NCBI GenBank assembly: GCA_963785245.1
Contig: CAWAUO010000005.1
Location: 62,001 to 126,000, forward strand
DNA length: 64,000 bases
Source: JAHEEL01 sp963785245
GTDB taxonomy: Bacteria; Actinomycetota; Acidimicrobiia; Spongiisociales; UBA5794
Reading direction: 5' to 3'
Shown: positions 35,171 through 42,511 of the stretch, piece by piece
Layout: every line of letters begins with the position of its first letter
Numbering within the stretch: the stretch's first letter is position 1
Made by a program: the position numbers and the translations under genes
Notes under the pieces: model-generated
Databases searched by the model: none
Told to the model about the DNA's origin: nothing
The model's input: the letters and a program-made list of their open reading frames with translations, nothing else

Positions 35171-35794
35171 CTAGGCCTCTGACCCTGACAGTTCCTCGGC
35201 CTCTGCGAGGTTATCTCGTCCTTCCCTGAGTGCGGCGACGGCAACAAGGAGCGCAGCGATCGGGTCGGCCCACCACCAGCCGAAGAGCGCATTCGCCGCG
35301 AGGCCGAGCAGGACGCCGACGGCGAGGGCCGCATCGATGATCGACATTCGGGCTTCGGCAGCGAGCGGTTCGCTCTCCAGGCGTCGACCGGTCGTCCGTT
35401 TCAACGCTCCGAGCGCCAGCATCACCGCCGCAGTCACCGCCAGGTAGGCGATGCCGAGCGTTGACTCGTCTGGGGCAGACGAGGTTGCCAGCGCCAAGAC
35501 GGCGCCGACCGTTACGACGGCAGCGAGGACGAAGAAGGCCCATGCAACGAGGCGGAGTGCCTTCGCCGTGACCCGATCGCTGTCGCGGCCCGGGTGACGC
35601 AGGTGCCACACGACAACGCCCGAGGCGAAGAGTTCAACCATGGTGTCGAGTCCGAACGCGACAAGCGCAAGGGACTGGGCGGCGATTCCGAGGCCGATTG
35701 CGATGACCATCTCGACGGCGTTCCACGCGATCGTGGCGTACTCGAGGCGGAGGCCGCGTTTCTCGAGCGCGTCGCGTGTGTGGTCGTCGTTCAC
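35171..35794 (-). CDS. Cation-efflux (CDF-like) membrane protein
   Basis: A 207-residue membrane protein with five or six TM helices. Helix 2 has SLALVAFGLDTMVELFASGV and helix 5 has SIIDAALAVGVLLGLAAN with WWADPIAALLVA, matching the Asp/Asp metal site of CDF transporters. The C-terminal cytosolic metallochaperone-like domain is missing, as in short CDF variants. It would export a divalent metal. GTG 35794 is taken as start, after GGAGCAGGCACG. Its first 161 bases overlap the 3' end of the upstream MBL gene in another frame. Confidence 0.75.
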   Translation of the reverse strand: MNDDHTRDALEKRGLRLEYATIAWNAVEMVIAIGLGIAAQSLALVAFGLDTMVELFASGVVVWHLRHPGRDSDRVTAKALRLVAWAFFVLAAVVTVGAVLALATSSAPDESTLGIAYLAVTAAVMLALGALKRTTGRRLESEPLAAEARMSIIDAALAVGVLLGLAANALFGWWWADPIAALLVAVAALREGRDNLAEAEELSGSEA

Positions 35795-36980
35795 CGTGCC
35801 TGCTCCCTGCTGCGTGCGGAGCGTAGGCAGCGAGCGCTCTCTCGGCGCAGCTGATCTTCGACTGCCAGTCGATCGCCGACGCTTTCCACCATTCGGGCGT
35901 CGGGACGCGCGGGCCGATCTTCCGCCCTGTGTCAGACGGTCCAAGAATGGCTTGCTGCATCGGATCGACCGTTGCCTGGTGGACGCCTACGGCTCCCGGC
36001 GTCACATTGAACACGGTGAGGTCCTGGCAGAGAGCAACAACTCTCGAGTAGGTGCCTGCAACCGCCGCGAACACGGGATCGATGTCGCCTTCGGTCACGT
36101 GACAATGCCACATCGCCGCCATCGCTGGTCGGACCATGTCAAACACGATGCCGGCGGCGGCTGGTGTGTGCCCGTCGTTGACGATGCATTGGGCGAGTTC
36201 GATGGGGAGGCCCATCACCTCGGCGAACGCCTTCGGTGGAAGGACTGTCTCGTGGATCAGGAGGTCGCATCCTTGGGCAACCTCGACAAACGGCATCGTT
36301 GGAGTCGTTTCGCCCGAGGAAACGGCGCTCTGACCGGCGAAATCGACGCGGAACCCGATGGCGCCGTTGAGCACATGGATGACCGGGAATGATGTGATCG
36401 TGACCCCGTTGCGGTCGCAGATCACCTCGGTGCGGCCATACGGCACCTCGGTGGCCGTGGCCCCGGCGCCGGACGCAAGGATATTCCCCGCTATGCCGAC
36501 GAAATCCCACGCGAGCGCAGCCTGGATGTGCTCGACGAATGCCGCGATACCTCGGGATGGTTTGTTCGACGAGCCGCCCCACACCTCTACGGGGTCGAGC
36601 CGCCCCGCCTTCACGCAGCTTCCCGTCAGCGTGAGATAGTCCGAGATGTGGTCGGTGTGCAGGTGGGTGGAGAATACCTTCTTCAGGGCGGTCGCCGGGA
36701 CCTGTAACCCGCTGAAGTTCGCCAACGAACCCGACCCGAGATCAAAGACCATCACTTCGCGCTGCGCGTTGCCGATCTCAACGAGGACGGAACCGGTGGC
36801 CGCGGCCTTCGTCAGCCACGGTTGACCCGAGCCGAGGATGGTGACACGGATCTCCCCTTCGGCCAGAGCCTCGATTCCCGGCACGAATACGTCGTCGCGG
36901 TCGACGCGCGGCGAGCCGGCGACCGCCGCCGTGGCAAGTGCCGCCGCGCCTCCCAGGTAGACGGGAGTGAAGGTCGGCAT
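35634..36980 (-). CDS. MBL-fold metallohydrolase, C-terminus probably frame-altered
   Basis: A 448-residue frame. The metallo-beta-lactamase motif HLHTDH is at His106-111, with further ligand His residues in FPVIHVLNG and MWHCHVTEGD. The fold is of the RNase Z/arylsulfatase-like type, acting on an ester or phosphodiester. An N-terminal Ala-rich stretch (GGAAALATAAVAGS) may be a weak signal sequence. The last ~65 residues are Arg-rich and overlap the CDF gene by 161 bases, unlike the well-coded part, which suggests loss of the natural stop by a late frameshift. ATG 36980 begins at the onset of homology. Confidence 0.75.
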   Translation of the reverse strand: MPTFTPVYLGGAAALATAAVAGSPRVDRDDVFVPGIEALAEGEIRVTILGSGQPWLTKAAATGSVLVEIGNAQREVMVFDLGSGSLANFSGLQVPATALKKVFSTHLHTDHISDYLTLTGSCVKAGRLDPVEVWGGSSNKPSRGIAAFVEHIQAALAWDFVGIAGNILASGAGATATEVPYGRTEVICDRNGVTITSFPVIHVLNGAIGFRVDFAGQSAVSSGETTPTMPFVEVAQGCDLLIHETVLPPKAFAEVMGLPIELAQCIVNDGHTPAAAGIVFDMVRPAMAAMWHCHVTEGDIDPVFAAVAGTYSRVVALCQDLTVFNVTPGAVGVHQATVDPMQQAILGPSDTGRKIGPRVPTPEWWKASAIDWQSKISCAERALAAYAPHAAGSRHGERRPHTRRARETRPPPRVRHDRVERRRDGHRNRPRNRRPVPCACRVRTRHHG

Positions 36981-37111
36981 GGCGCGTGCCCCGCTGCTCG
37001 CGGTGATCACTCGGCATTCCCAACCTACACCGAATCCCAGTGGCACATCAGGGATCGCCGGTCACGCTGCCCAACGGACCCATCAATGTATGAGTGTCCC
37101 TGAATCCGCAA

Positions 37112-37134
37112 ACCTGAGTGGACAGGCTTCAGGT
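37112..37134. promoter_or_regulatory. HAIR-like (HspR) operator upstream of lon
   Basis: ACCTGA-N11-TCAGGT is a perfect 6-bp inverted repeat with the HAIR spacing. Compared with CTTGAGT-N7-ACTCAAG the left half is CCTGAGT (6/7) and the right half CTTCAGG (4/7). It lies 75 bases before the lon start. In Streptomyces lon is repressed by HspR through HAIR; that this works here is inferred. Confidence 0.5.
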
Positions 37135-37209
37135 TCGTACATCCGTCGGAATACCGCGCACCGAACAATGGTTGAAGGTTCACCAATCACGAGAAGGAGC
37201 GAGGCTCCC

Positions 37210-39510
37210 ATGGCGAATACTCGAGAACTCACCCTCCCGGTCCTCCCACTCAGCAACGGGGTGGTGTTCCCCCACATGGTGGTGACACTGCGAACCGAGA
37301 CCGAAGAATCCATTACAGCGGTCGCTGCCGCCGAGCAGTCCGACGGCATGCTGCTGCTGGTGTCCAAGCTCGACGGCAACTACGCAAGCGTCGGCACGGT
37401 CGCTCAGATCAAGGACAGGGACGGAGCCAACGTCGTCGTCGAAGGGCTGGCCCGTGCCCGCGTCGGCGTCGGACGAACCGATGATCTCGGAGCCCTCTGG
37501 GTCGAAGTCGAACAGTGCCCGGAGGCGGACGTTCACGATGAAGCGCTCGACGACCTCGTCGGTGAATACCGGGCCGTGGTTCGTGAGGTGCTGGAACAGC
37601 GCGGGATGAGTGGCGTTGCCGATCGCGTTCTCGGCATTGAGAACCCAAGCCAATTGGCCGACCTGGCGGTCTACTCACCGGATCTGTCGCTCGAACAGAA
37701 GATCGAACTGCTCGAGACACTCGACATCCGCGAACGACTCGGCAAGCTCATGTCGTGGATGGGCGAAGTGCTCGCCGACCTGACGTTGCGTGAGAAGGTG
37801 CGCACGAGTGCGACCGAGCGGATCGACAAGTCCCAGCGCGACTACATGCTCCGCCAGCAACTCGAAGCTATCAAGAAGGAGCTCGGCGAGGAAGACGACA
37901 TGTCTTCCGAGTACCGGCAGAAGCTGGCGGACGCCGATCTTCCCGAGCAGGCACGCGAAGAGGTTGCGCGAGAGATCGACCGGCTGGAACGCATGTCCGA
38001 ACAATCCCCGGAACACTCCTGGATCCGCACCTGGCTCGACACGATGTTCGACGTTCCTTGGGGTGAGACCTCAGAGGACCACCTCGACCTCGACGAGGCG
38101 TGGGCCGTGCTCGACGCCGACCACACCGGTCTCGCCGATGTGAAGGAACGCATCGTCGAGCACCTCGCGGTGCGCAAACTCCGCAAAGAACGCGGCCTCG
38201 AGGACGCCGGCAATCTGCGCGAGGGCGCCATCCTGCTCCTCGTCGGACCTCCCGGTGTTGGCAAGACATCGCTGGGCGAGTCGGTCGCACGCGCCCTCGG
38301 TCGCAAGTTCGTGCGCGTTGCTCTCGGCGGCATTCGCGACGAGGCCGAGGTTCGTGGCCACCGCCGCACATACGTGGGCGCCCGCCCGGGACGTGTCGTG
38401 CGGGCTTTGATCGAGACCGGGACGATGAACCCAGTGTTCCTCCTCGACGAGATGGACAAGGTCGGATCTGACTGGCGCGGAGACCCGTCGTCCGCTCTGC
38501 TTGAGGTGCTCGACCCGGCGCAGAACCACACGTTCCGGGATCACTACCTGGAGTTGGACGTCGATCTGTCCGACGTGCTGTTCATCGCCACGGCGAACCA
38601 ACTCGAGAGCATCCCGGCACCACTGCTGGATCGCACCGAGGTCATCCACCTTGATGGCTACACCGATCTCGAGAAGGTGGCGATTGCCCGCGATCACCTC
38701 CTTCCCCGCCAAGTTCGCGGTGCCGGCCTCGAACCGGAGGAGATTGACGTCACCGAAGCAGCCCTCATCGCCGTCGTCGATCGCTATACGAGAGAGGCGG
38801 GTGTCCGCTCGCTCGAGCGAGAGCTCGGCAAGCTGACGAGGAAGGTCGCGACCAAGATCGCCAAGGGGGAGGAATCCCCGGACGTGGTCGAGGTCGATGA
38901 ACCGAATGTCCAGGATCTGCTCGGCAAGCCCAAGGTGTGGCGCGACGAAGCGAAAGATCGCACGGCGGTCCCCGGCGTGGCGACGGGTCTCGCCGTCACC
39001 GGAGCCGGTGGCGATGTGCTCTTCATTGAGGCGACGTCCATGGCCGGTGAGTCCGGCCTGACCTTGACCGGTCAGCTGGGCGACGTGATGAAGGAGTCGG
39101 CGCGCATCGCGCTGTCGTATATCGAATCGCACGCCGACGAGTTGGGGATCGATCCGGCGACGTTGGATCGGAAGTTTCACCTCCATGTGCCCGCCGGCGC
39201 CGTTCCCAAAGACGGTCCGTCGGCCGGGATCACGATGACGACGGCCCTCGTGTCGTTGCTCTCGGGTCGCAATGTGAAGCACGACCTCGGCATGACGGGC
39301 GAGATCACCCTGCAAGGTCGCGTGCTGCCGATCGGCGGCGTCAAGCAGAAGGTCCTCGCCGCCCAACGGGCCGGTCTGACCGAGGTGATCGTCCCCGCTC
39401 GCAACGAGGCCGATCTCGACGACGTGCCCGAAAGCTGCCGAGACGAGATGACGTTCCACGTCGTCGCGACCATCGACGAGGTGCTCGACCAGGCGCTCGA
39501 ACCGGCCTGA
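37210..39510 (+). CDS. lon: ATP-dependent protease Lon
   Basis: A 766-residue LonA-type protease. The N-terminal substrate domain (~1-190) is followed by a coiled linker, an AAA+ module with Walker A GPPGVGKT (346-353) and a Walker B-like VFLLDEMDK, and a serine protease domain. The catalytic dyad is Ser671 (PKDGPSAG) with Lys714 (GVKQK). It degrades misfolded and short-lived proteins in the cytoplasm as a hexamer. AAGGAG about 11 bases upstream supports ATG 37210. A HAIR-like inverted repeat 75 bases upstream suggests heat-shock control. The divergent gene is an MBL hydrolase. Confidence 0.97.
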   Translation: MANTRELTLPVLPLSNGVVFPHMVVTLRTETEESITAVAAAEQSDGMLLLVSKLDGNYASVGTVAQIKDRDGANVVVEGLARARVGVGRTDDLGALWVEVEQCPEADVHDEALDDLVGEYRAVVREVLEQRGMSGVADRVLGIENPSQLADLAVYSPDLSLEQKIELLETLDIRERLGKLMSWMGEVLADLTLREKVRTSATERIDKSQRDYMLRQQLEAIKKELGEEDDMSSEYRQKLADADLPEQAREEVAREIDRLERMSEQSPEHSWIRTWLDTMFDVPWGETSEDHLDLDEAWAVLDADHTGLADVKERIVEHLAVRKLRKERGLEDAGNLREGAILLLVGPPGVGKTSLGESVARALGRKFVRVALGGIRDEAEVRGHRRTYVGARPGRVVRALIETGTMNPVFLLDEMDKVGSDWRGDPSSALLEVLDPAQNHTFRDHYLELDVDLSDVLFIATANQLESIPAPLLDRTEVIHLDGYTDLEKVAIARDHLLPRQVRGAGLEPEEIDVTEAALIAVVDRYTREAGVRSLERELGKLTRKVATKIAKGEESPDVVEVDEPNVQDLLGKPKVWRDEAKDRTAVPGVATGLAVTGAGGDVLFIEATSMAGESGLTLTGQLGDVMKESARIALSYIESHADELGIDPATLDRKFHLHVPAGAVPKDGPSAGITMTTALVSLLSGRNVKHDLGMTGEITLQGRVLPIGGVKQKVLAAQRAGLTEVIVPARNEADLDDVPESCRDEMTFHVVATIDEVLDQALEPA

Positions 39511-39686
39511 GGACGCCGCACGAAGGAGATCGTTGGCCGGAGACGGCAATCGAAGGGGTACCCCCGGACAACACCGGGAGTACCCCGGTGCTCCGACGAA
39601 TCTCCACCGCACCCGACGCGGGGGTCGTGTGCTCAGTGCTCGTGGGAGTGTTCGTGGGAGTCCGGACCGGACCCGTCAGGGCCCAT

Positions 39687-39839
39687 TCAACAGCCGGGTT
39701 CGCCGTGATTCCCACAGCACGAGGTGCCGTTCTTCAGCTTGATCGCGTTGTTCTTCGCCGCCAGTCGCAGTTTCTCGAGCAGCGGTAGATCGCTGTTGCG
39801 GAAGTTGTCGAACGACGGGCGCAGACCTGGTCGTGTCAT
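39687..39839 (-). CDS. Small Cys-rich protein, hypothetical
   Basis: A 50-residue basic protein ending in the motif C-C-G-N-H-G-E-P-G-C (TSCCGNHGEPGC), which may bind a metal ion. The preceding helix is SDLPLLEKLRLAAKNNAIKL. ATG 39839 gives the compact protein; no ribosome binding site is obvious. The C-terminal Cys/Gly cluster looks conserved rather than random. It lies just past lon, on the opposite strand. Function unknown. Confidence 0.6.
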   Translation of the reverse strand: MTRPGLRPSFDNFRNSDLPLLEKLRLAAKNNAIKLKNGTSCCGNHGEPGC

Positions 39840-39909
39840 GACCGAACCGTACCACCCCGCATGATCCGTGCTCCGGCTAGCGTCGGATGAACCGACGCGA
39901 GAGGTGCGC

Positions 39910-40233
39910 ATGTACGTGATCAGGAGAGTCTGGGTGACGAAGTCCCGGCAGGCGAGGCAGGTAGCGTCGCTCGTTGCCGAGATCGGCGGGGTCTACGAAG
40001 AGATCGGGCAGCGTCAGGATGTCCGCGTCTACTTCAATGGCGGGACGCTGCCGGGGGAGCGCGACGTCGTGTACATGGAGTGGACGGCACCGGTCATCGA
40101 CTCGCCCTACCGGGGCGATAACGCCCTGCCCGACACCGGCGCCGTGGGACAGAAGGTTCGCGATCTGACCGAGGACTCCTGGATCGAGTTCTACGAACTC
40201 CTCACGCCCGACAAGGCGTTGCCTACCGAGTAG
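39910..40233 (+). CDS. Conserved hypothetical protein
   Basis: A 107-residue protein, well coded, with VIRRVWVTKSRQARQVASLV at the start and an antiparallel-strand-rich middle (GQRQDVRVYFNGGTLPGERD, YMEWTAPVIDSPY). It has the feel of a small ferredoxin-fold (ABM/EthD-like) ligand or enzyme domain. GAGAGG seven to eight bases upstream supports ATG 39910. No neighbour points to a pathway. Confidence 0.65.
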   Translation: MYVIRRVWVTKSRQARQVASLVAEIGGVYEEIGQRQDVRVYFNGGTLPGERDVVYMEWTAPVIDSPYRGDNALPDTGAVGQKVRDLTEDSWIEFYELLTPDKALPTE

Positions 40234-40335
40234 CAGCACCAGCCAGCGCGGTTGTCTGCCGCGTGATCTGACGCCGATGCCCGACGAACCCGGCGTCGGT
40301 GGTGGCAGCGGGGTACGCCGGTAGTCTCAACCGCT

Positions 40336-41580
40336 ATGGATGAGCCCTCAGCCGCAGGACGGGAGAGCCGGCCTGCGGGGAAGCAGGGTCGGCGGGAGTT
40401 CCTCGCGCTGATGGCGGCCGCGACGGCGACCGTAGCGATCTCGATCGATGCGATGCTCCCGGCGTTCGCCGAACTCCGCGAGTACCTCGGCCTTCCCTCG
40501 GACTCGTCGTCCGTTGCGTTGGTCGTGACGGTGTTTTTCGCCGGTCTCGGCATCGGGCAATTCGTCTACGGACCGCTCGCCGACCGATTCGGCCGCAAGC
40601 CAGTCTTCCTCGCGGGATTGGTCCTGTATACGACGGCAGGCTTCGCCACCACGCTCGCGACGTCGCTCTCCTGGATCCTGATCGGCCGCTTCTTCTGGGG
40701 CCTTGGTGCGGCCGGTCCCCGGATCGTCTCGCAGGCGCTGCTGCGCGATCGGTTCCGCGGTGATGCCCTCGCTCGTGCGATGGCGGTGATCGTGACGGTG
40801 TTCCTCATCGTGCCGACCCTTGCCCCTGTTCTCGGCGAGATGCTGCTGCGGTTCGGATCGTGGCGGTACACCTTCGCCGTCGGACCGATCTTCGGCATGT
40901 TGGTGGCACTGTGGTCGACGAGGCTCACCGAGACACTGAAGCCGAGTGACCGTCGACCGATCAACCTCAGAGCGCTGCTGAAGACCGTCGGCGCGATCCT
41001 GACGACGCGCCGCACCATCGGGAATGCCGTCGCTCTCATGGTTATGAGCGCGGCGTTCCTTCCCTACTTGGGGTCGTCGGAACGGATGTACGGCGAGATC
41101 TACGACTACGGCGACACGTTCTTCTTGTTCTTCGGTTCGAGCGCGATCGTGATGGCCGGGTTCACGCTGGTCTTCGCCCGACTGGTCAGGCTCATGGGCT
41201 CCCGGCGAACCATGGCGGGTGTCTTCATCCTTCTCGTCGTCGCTTCCACCGTGAACCTTCTGGTCACCGTCCTGTCTGACGGCGTCCCCGCCTTCGTCTT
41301 CTTCTTCCTGGCCACGACCTTGCTGATCTCGCTCCAGACGGCGCTCTCTCCGCTCCTGACGTCGGGAGCACTCGACGAGGTCGGCTACGCCGCGGGGACG
41401 GCCGCTTCGACGATCGGCGTCATCAGTCTGCTCGGCGGCGCCATGCTGTCGCCGTTCGTCGACTCGGCCATCGGAGCGACAATCACGCCGTTCGCCGTCG
41501 GGTTCTTCGTGTTCAGCGTGCTGGCTGCGTTGGCTGCCGGCTGGGCCAACACGGGTCGGTCCGTCGCGAGGGTTGCCTGA
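40336..41580 (+). CDS. MFS drug-resistance transporter (Bcr/CflA-like)
   Basis: A 414-residue, 12-TM MFS protein. Motif A is GPLADRFGRKPVFLAG. Helix 1 has ISIDAMLPAFAELREYLGLP, typical of Bcr/CflA exporters (sulfonamide, bicyclomycin and related drugs). Length fits. ATG 40336 has TAGTCT about eight bases upstream and no ribosome binding site; a leaderless start is likely. Substrate cannot be read from sequence. Confidence 0.88.
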   Translation: MDEPSAAGRESRPAGKQGRREFLALMAAATATVAISIDAMLPAFAELREYLGLPSDSSSVALVVTVFFAGLGIGQFVYGPLADRFGRKPVFLAGLVLYTTAGFATTLATSLSWILIGRFFWGLGAAGPRIVSQALLRDRFRGDALARAMAVIVTVFLIVPTLAPVLGEMLLRFGSWRYTFAVGPIFGMLVALWSTRLTETLKPSDRRPINLRALLKTVGAILTTRRTIGNAVALMVMSAAFLPYLGSSERMYGEIYDYGDTFFLFFGSSAIVMAGFTLVFARLVRLMGSRRTMAGVFILLVVASTVNLLVTVLSDGVPAFVFFFLATTLLISLQTALSPLLTSGALDEVGYAAGTAASTIGVISLLGGAMLSPFVDSAIGATITPFAVGFFVFSVLAALAAGWANTGRSVARVA

Positions 41581-41595
41581 CAACGATGATGCCCT

Positions 41596-42456
41596 CTAGA
41601 TGACGGTGAGGTCTCGGCCGTAGACGAACGGTTCGTTGTAGGCCGATGCGACCTCATCGTAGAGGTCATCCTCAGTCGCGTGCCAGAGCAACTGGTGGGC
41701 GAGCACCAGCGCCCCTGGATCCGCCTCTGCAGCGATTCGGCCGAGGTGGGCTCCCGATGTGTGGGACCGCTCGTGATATGACCGCCACTCGGGAGGACGA
41801 TTCGAAAGTCCCGCCGTCGAGTAGACCTCATGCACCAGCACGTCGCAACCGGCGTAGGTGGGCACCATCTCGGCGAACGGGCCGGTGTCGCCTGAGATGA
41901 TGACCGTCCGGTCGGGAGTGGAGATGCGATATCCGAGGGCGGGGAACGGGCCGTGGAGGGCCGGATCCCAGTCCCCGTGGTGCACTTCGAACGCCTCGAT
42001 GGTCACGAGGTCGTCGTTGTAGACGACGCCGGGCGTCACGTCTTGGCCGACGATCTCGTGGCCCCGTTCGGTGTGTGGTTCGTTGAGGGATCGCTTCGCG
42101 ACGTCCAGCGAGTAGGCCTCGGCGATCGAACGGGACATCGCGGCGGTGCCGCGCGGGCCGTAGACCTCGAGGGGTTCGTCTCTACCGAACATCCATGGCA
42201 TCAGCATCAACTCACCGAGGCCCAGCGTGTGGTCCGAGTGCATGTGGCTGAGGAATGCCTTCGTCACCTGTGACATCGCAAGCCCGGCTATTCCAGCCTC
42301 GTGGCCTTCGGACAGACGGAGGCCGACACCCGGTCCGAAATCGAAGAGGTAGGGGTTGTCGTCGACCACCACGGCGGTCGAGGTTCCTGCTCGCCCGGGT
42401 TCGGTGCGGGGCGTGCCGGTGCCGAGGAGCACCACGCGCGTGCGATGGTCGGTCAT
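41596..42456 (-). CDS. MBL-fold metallohydrolase (RNase Z-like)
   Basis: A 286-residue hydrolase of the metallo-beta-lactamase fold, with HMHSDH (His71-76) and the later ligands HHGDWD, SGDTGPF and VHEVYS. The best family resemblance is the RNase Z/ElaC-like group, but the ElaC-specific arm for tRNA is not evident, so tRNA processing is not claimed. TACCAT lies six bases before ATG 42456 and there is no ribosome binding site, so it is probably leaderless. It ends 16 bases past the stop of the convergent MFS gene. Confidence 0.85.
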   Translation of the reverse strand: MTDHRTRVVLLGTGTPRTEPGRAGTSTAVVVDDNPYLFDFGPGVGLRLSEGHEAGIAGLAMSQVTKAFLSHMHSDHTLGLGELMLMPWMFGRDEPLEVYGPRGTAAMSRSIAEAYSLDVAKRSLNEPHTERGHEIVGQDVTPGVVYNDDLVTIEAFEVHHGDWDPALHGPFPALGYRISTPDRTVIISGDTGPFAEMVPTYAGCDVLVHEVYSTAGLSNRPPEWRSYHERSHTSGAHLGRIAAEADPGALVLAHQLLWHATEDDLYDEVASAYNEPFVYGRDLTVI

Positions 42457-42511
42457 GGGTCGATGGTACGAGATGTCGCGGCGGCGATGCCGCTCCGGCC
42501 GATTGCGCGTG

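Noticed and set aside
38071..39612. A 513-codon reverse frame opposite lon
   Set aside because: Lon on the forward strand has all catalytic motifs. The reverse frame is a GC-driven shadow with no recognisable domain.
40348..41583. A 411-codon reverse frame opposite the Bcr-like MFS gene
   Set aside because: It is charge-rich, low-complexity shadow coding opposite a clear 12-TM transporter.
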